Counted from the stretch's first letter, positions 36,712 to 45,567 are shown. The stretch is 64,000 nucleotides of DNA from Rhodobacterales bacterium HKCCA1288 (GCA_015693905.1 CP065161.1:2215001-2279000), one strand, 5' to 3'. Program-made: numbers and translations. The notes: a model not told the origin generated them from the letters alone.

Positions 36712-37278
36712 CTACGCTCGCTCCTCGCTGTTGATGGCTTCATGCTCTTTGATTGCACGGTAAACAGAACTACGTGAGATGCCTAGAAACTTGCATATCT
36801 GCGTGGGCGAAATCTTTGCTTGGTGCAACTTGATGATCTCCTCGCTGTCGATAGTAGGCTGGCGTCCCTTGAACTTACCAGCCGCTTTTGCTTTGGCTAT
36901 CCCTTCCGCTTGACGCTTGCGGATGAGGGAACGCTCAAACTCTGCGAATGCCCCCATCACGTGTAACTGTAGCTTGGCCATGGGGTCATCGTTATCTGCA
37001 CTGAACGTCAAACGCTCAGATAAGAATGTGATGCTGCACCCCTTGTCCACGATGGTTTGCACGATGCCTTGTAAGTCGATCAGGGAACGAGCAAGGCGGC
37101 TTAACTCATGCACCACCACCTCATCGCCTGGCCGTATGAAGTCTAGCATTTCGTTGAGCTGGGGCCGCTCACGCACGGCCCCTGACATTGTTTCTTCGAA
37201 TATACGCTCACAGTCAGGCAATTCCTGCCGCTCCATGTTCTGCGTATCGCTTGATATTCTTCTGTAGCCAACTCGCAT
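36712..37278 (-). CDS. Serine recombinase/resolvase
   Basis: A 188-residue small serine recombinase: MRVGYRRISSDTQN with the catalytic serine at residue 9, ELSRLARSLIDL, GAFAEFERSLIRKRQAEGI with the DNA-binding helix, and a C-terminal Hin-type HTH (TQICKFLGISRSSVYRAIKE). It could resolve multimers, invert a segment or act in excision; I see no flanking inverted repeat pair. Its ATG shares one base with the stop of the upstream acidic protein gene (TAATG), so the two are coupled. Confidence 0.88.
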   Translation of the reverse strand: MRVGYRRISSDTQNMERQELPDCERIFEETMSGAVRERPQLNEMLDFIRPGDEVVVHELSRLARSLIDLQGIVQTIVDKGCSITFLSERLTFSADNDDPMAKLQLHVMGAFAEFERSLIRKRQAEGIAKAKAAGKFKGRQPTIDSEEIIKLHQAKISPTQICKFLGISRSSVYRAIKEHEAINSEERA

Positions 37279-37826
37279 TAGTGCAATCCTTCTGCTCGAC
37301 TAATCATTATTGCCCCACTGGCTTTGCAGAGTTCGTCAATATCTTCATGCGTTGTCCCCAAGGGGAATGAAAAGCCGCATGCATCCTCGAGCTTCAGCGC
37401 TTTGCCTGCAACCCACCAGTTGGCGACATAATCGGCTTTGCAGTCCATGCAGATGTCAGGAGACTCCAAGAATTCTTCATCCAACATATAAATTGGATCA
37501 TCAATTGGGCCCTGCATTGGTTCTAAATCCAACTCCAACTGTTCGCCTATTTCAATCCAGCGTTCAGCGTCTATTTGTTCGGCTTCGAACACGACACCAT
37601 ATTCCAGCTTTGTTGGATCATAAGGCTCACGGTCGGGGTTAGCTCCAGCGAAGTCTTGGCCGAAATCAAATTCAAGCTGTTCTTCGTGTGGCGCTTCTGA
37701 CCACTCTGGTTTGTCGATTTGGTTCAACCAGACGAAGGTCTCACCATTCGCTGGATCGATTTGGCCGTTTTTCAACAGTGCCATCATGCCCAACAAGTCT
37801 GTTTTGTATTCAAGCCAAGCGCTCAT
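37278..37826 (-). CDS. Acidic hypothetical island protein
   Basis: A 182-residue acidic protein of no recognised family. It has a run of charged residues (EEQLEFDFGQDF, then ERWIEIGEQLELDLEP) and a CxxC (DICMDCKADYV), which could bind zinc. It is first in a run with the serine recombinase (1-bp overlap). Its charge suggests protein binding or DNA mimicry, but nothing direct shows this. Confidence 0.6.
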   Translation of the reverse strand: MSAWLEYKTDLLGMMALLKNGQIDPANGETFVWLNQIDKPEWSEAPHEEQLEFDFGQDFAGANPDREPYDPTKLEYGVVFEAEQIDAERWIEIGEQLELDLEPMQGPIDDPIYMLDEEFLESPDICMDCKADYVANWWVAGKALKLEDACGFSFPLGTTHEDIDELCKASGAIMISRAEGLH

Positions 37827-38533
37827 GTGCGAACCCCCCCTACATTTACAGGTATACTGTGTCGTATAACTGTCTCAGAATTTTTGAACATTATCGTCAT
37901 CGTTATCATATCCTTTATGTTAGTGTGTCATTAGACCCATAGAGTCAAGTTGGAACGGCTCCTTTTGTGCCGATAATCAGAATATGACACTCTATAAGAA
38001 ACAATTCAAGCATTTCTGTGTCGTTTACCATGAGGGTGTACCCTTGAGACACAGATATGAAGTATAGGATATACCTATTATAAAGCCTTGTATTATTGAG
38101 CTTTGATTAGAAATATTGAGATCAATAGGGATTATTGCTATTTGTATAACATAAACTATTTGAATTTCTATGTGTTTGATTATAAACACTTAAATTAAAT
38201 AATACTGAGTCTGTTCAATGGCTTGTGGGTATAGGTTAAACCAAAAACGTCTAGGAGATAGGGCTATTTTGACTAGGATTAGTACTAGCCAAATAGGCTT
38301 ATTCCCCTTGTTTCATTGGACATTGGAGGAGCTACACCTGAATACTGTGACCCTGAAGGCTTGACCATTAGGGAACCAATAACGTGAGGCTTGAAGGGGG
38401 TGCGGGCAGCGGCCAGTGCCACCCACTCCGTTAGTGTATAGGTGGCTTTTTACACACGAGGGTTCAACATTTAGAGAATGTATCGGCCCTGATTCTTCAC
38501 TTTAGGCACACTGATTCCATGAGGTCGTGGCGG
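37827..38533. other. AT-rich non-coding region in the island
   Basis: About 700 bp without a credible gene, strongly AT-rich (particularly 38060-38220). It separates the polymerase-like block from the secreted protein gene, and lies upstream of the acidic protein, so it probably holds that operon's promoter. Near 38367 is a 16-bp sequence matching one at 35471 with one mismatch. AT richness beside replication-like genes makes an origin possible; I see no DnaA boxes or iterons to confirm it. Confidence 0.5.
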
Positions 38534-38926
38534 TCAGAAGCGTCTTGTTGCGGTTACGCAAGTGCCTTCGGTTGCTACGCCGTTCTCGCCACCATTGGTC
38601 AGGATCAACTTCCAGAAGGTTCCACTCATTCGATTTACAGTAATCGTAACGGAGCCGTCAGGTTTTTCACAGCGAACCAGAATTTCATCCATATCGACCC
38701 TGTCGTAAGTCATCTGTGCTGTATGGCAGAACGCAGACGCAATCTCATCCACTCCTGTTTCTGAAAAGGATATCAGCGTAGGCTCTTCGCTGTACCATTC
38801 AGCGCTCGCCCAAACGTCATTGGTAGAGATACGAGCTTCCGTCATGGAGCATTCGATAAGCTCAGCAGAAGCGGCCCCTGCCAAACTAGCGGCTGCGATG
38901 GTTGTGGCTAAGATGATGCGCTTCAT
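38534..38926 (-). CDS. Secreted hypothetical protein
   Basis: A 130-residue protein with a clear signal peptide (MKRIILATTIAAASLAGAASA, cleaved before ELIEC). The mature part has four cysteines (in ECSM, FCHT, RCEK and TCVT), suggesting two disulfides. I recognise no family. On the minus strand it lies directly after a thermonuclease-gene fragment, and an intact thermonuclease gene occurs at 47816, so it may once have followed that gene in one operon. Confidence 0.65.
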   Translation of the reverse strand: MKRIILATTIAAASLAGAASAELIECSMTEARISTNDVWASAEWYSEEPTLISFSETGVDEIASAFCHTAQMTYDRVDMDEILVRCEKPDGSVTITVNRMSGTFWKLILTNGGENGVATEGTCVTATRRF

Positions 38927-38935
38927 GGCGTGGCT

Positions 38936-39066
38936 CTATCGTCTATGGCTTGCACGATCACTGATGGCATCTCTTGCGGTGTCTCTGGCGGCATCTGTCT
39001 CGAGTCTTGAATATCGGCCGCCTGAATATCTCCTGCAATCAAGCGCAAAACCGTTTCTGGTTGCTA
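38936..39066 (-). pseudogene. 3' fragment of a thermonuclease (SNase) gene
   Basis: The minus strand encodes RNGFALDCRRYSGGRY, the C-terminal part of the thermonuclease encoded intact at 47816-48277, and then a different C-terminal tail to a stop at 38936. A core of 49 bases (39011-39059) is identical to 47873-47921, and 38995-39066 aligns to 47857-47928 without gaps. The N-terminal catalytic part is missing. Confidence 0.7.
38995..39066. repeat. Direct repeat bounding the cargo, left copy
   Basis: About 72 bp matching 47857-47928 in the same orientation, 49 bp of it perfect. The two copies lie on either side of the AcoR-ADH-ABC cargo (39137-47696). Recombination between them would remove exactly that cargo. 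Confidence 0.75.
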
Positions 39067-39136
39067 CAGCCTCTGTATAATCGCGATCTTAGTAACAAAG
39101 AAATTACTAATGGTGAAACATGTGTTTCTAAATGCA

Positions 39137-40978
39137 TTAGGTAGTCACGTGAGAATAGACCGTATTTCTGGACACACCTAACTTTCGTGATGCCAACGCG
39201 ACGTTAGAGTTGCATTGGCGAAAAACCCTGTTGATTTCATTACACTTTGCTTCGCGTGCAGTGTTGCCAATGCATTTTGGGCATGCTGTTTCTTTACTTT
39301 GCGACTGAGTCAAGTGACGGATTACTTGCTCCTCGCGGATGATGCCACCTGGGCACTGTACCATTAATATTTTTAGGCGGTTATCGAGGTCGTTTAAATT
39401 TTGGTCATAGGGCATTCTTTTCAACGCCTCGATCGCTCCAGTAGACAATCGATAATCTTCAGACATTTTGTCTAACATTGCTTGTGCTATCTGACTAAAG
39501 TCAGTCCGTTCCAAAAGATTTGGTAATTGTAGACTCACCTGTGAAAGGCCTGAAAGTGACATCTTAACGGTAGGTAACCAATCCTTGTCGCAGACAAACT
39601 TCGCTGTACCAGTCGAGATTATCAGCCAGTTGGATTTAGTTTTGGATTGAAGCAGGCGATTGACGACATGGGCAAGTTTTTCTGCTGCGGCCGTATCAAT
39701 TTTAGCTAAATTCTCAAGGACTAGAGTACCGCCTGAATTAATATTGAAATTAGTTTTTTCAGTCGCGCCTAATACTTCTGCTATCAAGCCTTCACCGTCT
39801 GACTCAAACTTTATCATTGAGCAGTCCAAAACTATTAGTGGTTTTGCTGGGTTGATCTCGGTGTGAACCGTTTGAGCAAAAGTTGTCTTGCCAGTCCCAG
39901 CATCCCCAATAACAGCCAATGGTGCGCCGACTTTGGCCGAGCGTAACGCAAGCCTGAAGCAATCTGCAACTTGCTCATCTCTGATTACTAGACGCCCCGT
40001 CGAAGCTTTTAGGCTAAAAACTGCGGGTACGCTTAAAGACACGGACTGTCTTGAAATAGTCCCGCGCGCATGAGGGCGTGTAATGCGGAGGCGGGCAAAA
40101 TACGAAGAGTTCAACCAGTCAACGAGGCGAATAACATCTCCCTGCATCAAAGGCTTTAGGGCTGCGCTGAACCTATTTTGGAAAACTTGTTCAAACGATT
40201 TTTCGCCATGCGTCTCAATGCCATTCAAAATGTCGGCTGCTCGACGATTTATCCCAGTTAAGTTGCCATGTTGATCAATACTAATCATACCCACGCTCTG
40301 AGTGCTAAGATACTCTTCGCGTGGATGGAACTGTAAGATTATATCTTTTCGATGCTCATCAACAAATAAACGATTTTCAATATTGAGGGCGGCGAGGCTA
40401 ACAAGTGCTTGGGTATGGAACTGGCGTGCTGCCACTTCTGAAGAAGCATCTAGAAGGCCAACGATCTCACCTTTGCTGTCGAATATCGGAGTTGAGACAC
40501 AAGAAACTCCACCGTGTTTCGAAAAAAAATGTTCTCCCCCAGTGACCATCGCTGTTTTGCCAGCATGAAGAGCTAGGCCGAGCGCGTTCGTACCGCGCAT
40601 TTCTTCGCTCCAAATTGATCCCAAGTTGATACTGCGAGAGCAGTCACTCTCCTTAAATTCATTGTCCATTATAACGTCGAGAACAATGCCCTCGCGATCG
40701 GCGAAGGCAGTAAGATAATTAGTGCCTGCAATTTGTTTGCTAAGGAGCTCTAATTCTGGCCGTACAATCGATAGTAGCCGCTCATGTTTTTCGAGACGCT
40801 CTCTCAACTTCCCGTAGGAGAGTACTGCGTCAGTCGGTTCGCCTAACGGGTCCAGTCCATGTCTCAAACATCGATGCCAGCTGTCAGCAATCATTTCTGG
40901 AACTGCACCAGCAGCAAAGGCGCCTTTATTTTCTAAAGACGCACGCGCTCTCATGAATAATGACTGCAAGGCCCTCAC
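39137..40978 (-). CDS. AcoR-like transcriptional regulator lacking the sigma-54 contact loop
   Basis: A 613-residue regulator with the AcoR layout: a GAF-like sensor (about residues 80-210), a PAS-like domain (about 225-320), an AAA domain and a Fis-type HTH at the end (SNVALASRKLGVSRNTVYSH). The AAA domain keeps Walker A (GDAGTGKTTF, from 358), but Walker B reads GGTLVLENL in place of GGTLFLDEI, and the GAFTGA loop that touches sigma-54 is absent. It is thus unlikely to activate sigma-54 RNA polymerase and may work with the housekeeping sigma factor. It is divergent from the alcohol dehydrogenase and ABC genes, its likely targets. Confidence 0.85.
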   Translation of the reverse strand: MRALQSLFMRARASLENKGAFAAGAVPEMIADSWHRCLRHGLDPLGEPTDAVLSYGKLRERLEKHERLLSIVRPELELLSKQIAGTNYLTAFADREGIVLDVIMDNEFKESDCSRSINLGSIWSEEMRGTNALGLALHAGKTAMVTGGEHFFSKHGGVSCVSTPIFDSKGEIVGLLDASSEVAARQFHTQALVSLAALNIENRLFVDEHRKDIILQFHPREEYLSTQSVGMISIDQHGNLTGINRRAADILNGIETHGEKSFEQVFQNRFSAALKPLMQGDVIRLVDWLNSSYFARLRITRPHARGTISRQSVSLSVPAVFSLKASTGRLVIRDEQVADCFRLALRSAKVGAPLAVIGDAGTGKTTFAQTVHTEINPAKPLIVLDCSMIKFESDGEGLIAEVLGATEKTNFNINSGGTLVLENLAKIDTAAAEKLAHVVNRLLQSKTKSNWLIISTGTAKFVCDKDWLPTVKMSLSGLSQVSLQLPNLLERTDFSQIAQAMLDKMSEDYRLSTGAIEALKRMPYDQNLNDLDNRLKILMVQCPGGIIREEQVIRHLTQSQSKETACPKCIGNTAREAKCNEINRVFRQCNSNVALASRKLGVSRNTVYSHVTT

Positions 40979-41053
40979 CTCCCAATGACGGCGGTCCGGT
41001 CCAAGGCAGTAAGAACGTTGTTTACTTAAATTTCAACTGTATTGCGCATTTTT

Positions 41054-41092
41054 TGAACACCAAACACGAGTTGGGAAACAATTTCTGAACAC
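41054..41092. promoter_or_regulatory. Direct repeat TGAACAC in the AcoR/ADH divergent promoter region
   Basis: TGAACAC occurs at 41054-41060 and 41086-41092, 32 bp apart (three helical turns), in the 189-bp region between the divergent regulator and dehydrogenase genes. The bases after are also alike (CAA and GAA). These are candidate operator half sites for the AcoR-like protein. I see no -24/-12 sigma-54 element. Confidence 0.5.
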
Positions 41093-41167
41093 GAAGCAGA
41101 CACATAAATCGCTCCAAGTGCGCCATCGTAATGACAGCTAAATCGACACGCGTTTGGGAGGACAGAC

Positions 41168-42220
41168 ATGAAGGCGCAGGTGCTACACAAATATGACGAC
41201 GATCTGACGGCGTCATCATGGTTGAGCTATGACAATGTGGATGACCCGGTAATAGCCAAGGGCTCAGATGTCATCGTCCGTATTGGTGGTGCAGGCGTCT
41301 GCCGAACTGATTTGCACGTCATTGAGGGGGTCTGGAGGCCCCACATGGACCCGACAGGCAATGGCTTGTTGCCCCTCATTTTGGGTCATGAAAATGCTGG
41401 ATGGATTGAAGATATTGGGCCCGAGGTGGAGGGTCTAAAAAAGGGTGACCCTGTCATTGTTCATCCCAAGATATCTAATGGAACCTGTTTAGCTTGTCGC
41501 CGTGGTCAGGATATGCATGGGGATGGCACATTTCCCGGTTTGGATAGTCATGGCGGTTATGCGGAAGCGCTAGTCACATCAGCTCGTAACGTTGTGACAC
41601 TGCCAAAGTCGTTAGCGCCTAAGGATGTGGCGCCTTACTCCGACGCGGGCTTAACGGCATATCGAGCGGCCAAGAAAGCGACGCGGCACCTTTTGCCAGG
41701 CGAGTATTGCGTGATTATCGGTGCAGGTGGTCTCGGGCACATAGCGATCCAGGTCCTACGTGCAATGTGTGCGGCAGAAATAATTGTAGTCGATACATCC
41801 AGTGCATCTTTGCAACTCGCTGAGGAGTGTGGGGCCGATCACCTAGTCCGCGCGGATGGTGGCGAAGTGGAAGCCGTTTTATCCCTCACGAGGGGCCGGG
41901 GCGCCGAGGCAGTCTTGGACTTTGTAGGCGAAAAAGGAACCACCGCAAAAGGCATTCAAATGACCCGCAATGCGGGCAGCTACTACGTCATCGGCTATGG
42001 AGAAGACGTACAAGTTCCGACCGTCGACCTAGTGATTACTGAAAAGAATATCATCGGTAATTTGGTCGGCACTTGGGCCGAACTGACTGAACTTATGGAG
42101 CTTGCCAACCGTGGTTTAGTCAATCTCGAAACCCGTGAGTACAAACTTTCTGACGCCAATCTTGCACTGCAGGATCTGCATCACGGGAAAATTAGCGGGC
42201 GGGCAGTCCTAGTTCCGTGA
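41168..42220 (+). CDS. Zinc-dependent alcohol dehydrogenase, NAD(P)-type
   Basis: A 350-residue medium-chain dehydrogenase: catalytic zinc ligands C45 (GVCRTDLH) and H74/E75 (GHENAG), and a Rossmann motif (IIGAGGLGHIAIQVL). The structural-zinc lobe, usually four cysteines, keeps only two (TCLAC, C107 and C110), with N and G at the outer positions, so that zinc is probably not bound. GGGAGGACAG forms the ribosome site. It is the first gene of the cargo operon with an ABC importer, suggesting the imported compound or a derivative is an alcohol or polyol. The substrate is unknown. Confidence 0.88.
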   Translation: MKAQVLHKYDDDLTASSWLSYDNVDDPVIAKGSDVIVRIGGAGVCRTDLHVIEGVWRPHMDPTGNGLLPLILGHENAGWIEDIGPEVEGLKKGDPVIVHPKISNGTCLACRRGQDMHGDGTFPGLDSHGGYAEALVTSARNVVTLPKSLAPKDVAPYSDAGLTAYRAAKKATRHLLPGEYCVIIGAGGLGHIAIQVLRAMCAAEIIVVDTSSASLQLAEECGADHLVRADGGEVEAVLSLTRGRGAEAVLDFVGEKGTTAKGIQMTRNAGSYYVIGYGEDVQVPTVDLVITEKNIIGNLVGTWAELTELMELANRGLVNLETREYKLSDANLALQDLHHGKISGRAVLVP

Positions 42221-42248
42221 ACAAACCAATACATAGGGAGGAATACCA

Positions 42249-43787
42249 ATGAAAAGACAGCTGAGTTGTTCTTTTTCTGCTCTAGCACTTGGAATGGCAA
42301 GCTTCGTGGCTGCCCCTCAGGCGGTGGCACAAGATTACACATCTTTTGGCATTGATGCCGATTTGCCAGGCACTTGTAATTATGCCGCGATCGATGCCAA
42401 AGACTATTCGGGCCGCACTTTAAATATTATTACTCATGCGATCCCCGTTATTGGAGAGCCTACCGCACTACATGCGGAACAATTTGCCGAATTGACCGGT
42501 GCTGAAGTCAATGTGGTCCACGTACCATTTGGCGATCTGTTCCAGCGGATCATGATCCCGTTCCAAAGCGGTCAGAATGCCTATGACGTCCTTTTTTATG
42601 GGTCTCTTTGGATCGGCGACTTCAATCAATTTCTTGAGCCGGTTCCAGATACTTATCTGAACTCAACGGGCATGTCAGACGTAACAGATAGCTTCCTCGG
42701 TGTGGCTACTTGGAATGGTCAAATGATCCAATACCCAATGGATGGAGACCGTCACTACCTGAAGTATCGTACCGATGTGTTTGAAAATGACGAGCTTCGT
42801 GCGCGTTTCCTTGCAGAAACTGGCCGCGAGCTGACGATTCCAGCGACTTGGGAGGAGTACAATCAAGTTGCTTCGTTCTTCTCCGGCTTTGACTGGGATG
42901 GCGATGGTGAGATCAATTATGGCTCAGCTGAAGTAGCCAAACGTGATGACTTGATGTTCTCTGCTTTTATTAGCAGAGCAGCCCCATATGCGAAGCATCC
43001 AGAAGTTACTGGTGGTTTTTTCTTCGATCTCGAGACTATGGAGCCGTTGATCAACACTCCTGGTTTTGTGCGAGGTCTGGAGCTATTCGTTGAGGCCCAG
43101 CAAGCGTTCCCTCCAGGAGGAACGAATTTTGGGCTCGGGGATGAGATTTTCTCGTTTGGTGGTGGCCAGACTTTGATGAGCTATTCGTGGGATGACGCGT
43201 TTATTCAAGCCCAACAGGAAGACAGCCGTATAAGAAACATGGTCGGCGCGGCCCCGCTTCCTGGCGCAACTGAAGTTTGGAATCGTATCTCTGGTCAGTG
43301 GGATACGTTTGAAGAGCCAAGTCGCGCACCATACATGACGTGGGGTTGGTCCTCCGCGGTATCGGCTCTGTCCGATGAGCAAGAGATGGCGTTCGATTAT
43401 CTCTGCTTCTTTGCCAACGAGTCCAATACATTCCATGATCTTCAAATTGGCCGTTTCGGAGTTAACCCCTACCGCAGCAGCCATTTTGACAGCGGCTTCT
43501 GGCAGGGACTTGGCTGGGATGCTTCTGTGGCAGATAGCTACGTAACCACTCTGTCTGAAATGGAAGAAAGCCAAAATCGAGTCTATGACCTAAGGGTTCC
43601 TGGAGTTGGTCAGTTTATGTCTTCAATGGCTAACGGGGTGGCTGCCGCACTAGCAGGTCAGAAGACGCCACAGGAAGCTCTCGATCAAGTTGCCGTTGAA
43701 TGGTCGGAGATTGTTGAGCGTATCGGTGTCGACAGACTGCGTGAAGCATATGCTAACGTCGTGCGTCTCGAAGACAATGAAGGCTGA
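42249..43787 (+). CDS. ABC importer substrate-binding protein (family 1 type)
   Basis: A 512-residue periplasmic protein with a signal peptide (AFVAAPQAVAQ-like end; cut near residue 28). The fold looks like a sugar/polyol-type family 1 binding protein (LNIITHAIPVIGEPTALHAE, then FSGFDWDGDGEINYG, FGLGDEIFSFGGGQTLMSYS). The DWDGDGEIN stretch looks like an EF-hand calcium loop, as found in some relatives. An AGGGAGGA ribosome site precedes it. It is followed by a hairpin, then two permease and two ATPase genes. The pairing of two unlike ATPases recalls the rhizobial glycerol importer; the ligand is not known. Confidence 0.9.
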   Translation: MKRQLSCSFSALALGMASFVAAPQAVAQDYTSFGIDADLPGTCNYAAIDAKDYSGRTLNIITHAIPVIGEPTALHAEQFAELTGAEVNVVHVPFGDLFQRIMIPFQSGQNAYDVLFYGSLWIGDFNQFLEPVPDTYLNSTGMSDVTDSFLGVATWNGQMIQYPMDGDRHYLKYRTDVFENDELRARFLAETGRELTIPATWEEYNQVASFFSGFDWDGDGEINYGSAEVAKRDDLMFSAFISRAAPYAKHPEVTGGFFFDLETMEPLINTPGFVRGLELFVEAQQAFPPGGTNFGLGDEIFSFGGGQTLMSYSWDDAFIQAQQEDSRIRNMVGAAPLPGATEVWNRISGQWDTFEEPSRAPYMTWGWSSAVSALSDEQEMAFDYLCFFANESNTFHDLQIGRFGVNPYRSSHFDSGFWQGLGWDASVADSYVTTLSEMEESQNRVYDLRVPGVGQFMSSMANGVAAALAGQKTPQEALDQVAVEWSEIVERIGVDRLREAYANVVRLEDNEG

Positions 43788-43804
43788 GGTAAACTGAAAT
43801 TTGG

Positions 43805-43830
43805 TGGGAGGTCAGACAGCTGACCTCCCA
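43805..43830 (+). other. Stem-loop after the binding-protein gene
   Basis: TGGGAGGTCAG (43805-43815) and CTGACCTCCCA (43820-43830) pair perfectly with a 4-base loop, between the binding-protein and permease genes. Such hairpins in transporter operons usually block 3' decay or attenuate, so that the binding protein is made in excess. No T run beyond TTT. Confidence 0.7.
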
Positions 43831-43849
43831 TTTACCTAAGGTAATCTAC

Positions 43850-44716
43850 ATGTTTAAGGCCAAACATTTTTTTCTCCTACCTGCGTTATTGACGCTTGTG
43901 GCAATTATTATTTTTCCACTGATTTTCACCGTGCGTGTCAGCTTTTCAAGTTGGGACGTCTACCAGGCAGGCCTCGACTATATTGGCGGACGAAATTACT
44001 TGCGTGTGTTTGCGGACGCACGATTTTGGGAAAGTTTAGTGCGGCTTTGTGCCATGAGTGCTGTCACTGTAACGTTGCAATACGTGATAGGGTTTGCTCT
44101 GGCGCTAGCAGTCTGGAAGCAAATGGCTGGTGGCCGAATATTTCGAGTTTTATTTCTCGTTCCGATGATGACCACGCCGGTCGTTATGTCCGTAATTTGG
44201 CGGACTATGTTTCATGAAAGTCTCGGCCCAATAAATGACATACTTTTATCTTTAGGGATGGGGCCTGTTCCATGGCTATCTAGCGCAACGGGTTCGTTTG
44301 TGAGCGTGATGGTTGTGGAAATCTGGCAGTGGACGCCATTTATGTTCTTGTTGATGTTCGCTGGGCTCGTCTCTCTACCCCGAGAACCATATCTCGCAGC
44401 GTCGATTGATGGGGCTGGGCCGATCCGGACATTTTGGCAAGTGACCTTCCCCCTAATGGCACCAATTTCTATTGGCGCGGTAATTATTCGACTTATTGAG
44501 GCCTCAAAGATTATGGACACGGTCTACGTGCTGACCTCCGGTGGGCCCGGTACTGCTACTGAGACGCCTTCCTATTACATCTACATCAGAGGGCTGAGAG
44601 ATTTTCAGGTCGGATATTCAGCCGCTTTGTCTCTGACCTACCTTGTTCTGATGATCATTACACTCACGGTCATCGCCAAGCTTTTGATGCGCTTTCTTGT
44701 TGGAAAGGATGCATGA
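43850..44716 (+). CDS. ABC importer permease 1 (MalF type)
   Basis: A 288-residue permease with six predicted helices and the EAA-type loop EPYLAASIDGAGPIRTFWQV, which contacts an ATPase. Opening FFLLPALLTLVAIIIFPLIF is typical of the MalF/UgpA class. It forms the channel with the next permease. Confidence 0.93.
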   Translation: MFKAKHFFLLPALLTLVAIIIFPLIFTVRVSFSSWDVYQAGLDYIGGRNYLRVFADARFWESLVRLCAMSAVTVTLQYVIGFALALAVWKQMAGGRIFRVLFLVPMMTTPVVMSVIWRTMFHESLGPINDILLSLGMGPVPWLSSATGSFVSVMVVEIWQWTPFMFLLMFAGLVSLPREPYLAASIDGAGPIRTFWQVTFPLMAPISIGAVIIRLIEASKIMDTVYVLTSGGPGTATETPSYYIYIRGLRDFQVGYSAALSLTYLVLMIITLTVIAKLLMRFLVGKDA

Positions 44717-44717
44717 G

Positions 44718-45563
44718 ATGAGCCGTAGCTATCAGTTGATCAAATATCTTTGCCTGCTCGCATGGTCTGCCTTCGTGGTGTTTCCTTTTCTTTGGGCACT
44801 CTCAACTTCCTTTAAGGACGCTAACGCTGTGACCAGCGGAGCACGTTATATTCCGTGGCTCGAATTTGAGCCATCTACCATTGGTTGGCGGACACTCTTC
44901 GCAACCGGAAGCCAAGGCATCAATATCGTGGGGCCGTTTATCAACTCTGCCACGGTAACTTTAATAGCCAGCATTATAAGCCTCTCACTAGGGACTTTGG
45001 CCGCCTACGGGCTTAGCCGTTATCAATTTCGTGCGGGTTTCGTAAAGAATAGCGACATCACGTTTTTCTTCATTTCGCAGAGAATTATGCCGCCCATCGT
45101 CTTAGCGATCCCGTTTTTTTTGATGCTGCGAGAAATCAATGCACTCGATACCGTGGCTGGTTTGGTCATAGTCTACATAGCCTTACTACTCCCGATAGCC
45201 GTGTGGGTAATGATTGACTTTTTTGGGTCAATCCCTCGTGAACTGGATGAGATGGCAATGATTGATGGCTGTACACCAGTAGGCGCTTTTTTCCGGGTAG
45301 TGCTACCAAATTCAATCGCGGGCTTGGTAGTGGCGGGAATGTTTTGCCTCATTTTCGGCTGGAATGACTTCTTCTTTGCCTTCACGCTGACTTTCACGGA
45401 AACGCAGCTTCTGCCAGTGGCAATCGTTTCGCTCAATTCGTCAGTGACGCCGTGGTGGTCGCTATCAGCTTTTGCGTTAATCTCAGTGACACCCCTGGCA
45501 CTCATAGCGGTAGCCGTTGAACGCTTTATGTCGCGTGGATCACTAGCCGGAGCATTCAGGTAA
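44718..45563 (+). CDS. ABC importer permease 2 (MalG type)
   Basis: A 281-residue permease with six predicted helices and the EAA-type loop RELDEMAMIDGCTPVGAFFRV. I place the start at the ATG at 44718 (MSRSYQLIKYL): GGAAAGGA lies 8-10 bp upstream, and the preceding gene stops at 44716. Upstream in-frame ATG codons at 44697 and 44709 lie within that gene. Confidence 0.92.
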   Translation: MSRSYQLIKYLCLLAWSAFVVFPFLWALSTSFKDANAVTSGARYIPWLEFEPSTIGWRTLFATGSQGINIVGPFINSATVTLIASIISLSLGTLAAYGLSRYQFRAGFVKNSDITFFFISQRIMPPIVLAIPFFLMLREINALDTVAGLVIVYIALLLPIAVWVMIDFFGSIPRELDEMAMIDGCTPVGAFFRVVLPNSIAGLVVAGMFCLIFGWNDFFFAFTLTFTETQLLPVAIVSLNSSVTPWWSLSAFALISVTPLALIAVAVERFMSRGSLAGAFR

Positions 45564-45567
45564 GATC

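Noticed and set aside
37827-38533. Replication origin in the AT-rich stretch
   Set aside because: AT richness and position suggest it, but I find no iterons or DnaA boxes; kept only as a possibility in the region note.
38820-39080. 86-codon plus-strand open frame beside the secreted protein gene
   Set aside because: It is antisense to the secreted protein's signal peptide and to the thermonuclease fragment, which explain the region.
40979-41167. Sigma-54 promoter in front of the alcohol dehydrogenase
   Set aside because: No TGGCAC-N5-TTGC-like element found, and the regulator lacks the GAFTGA loop.
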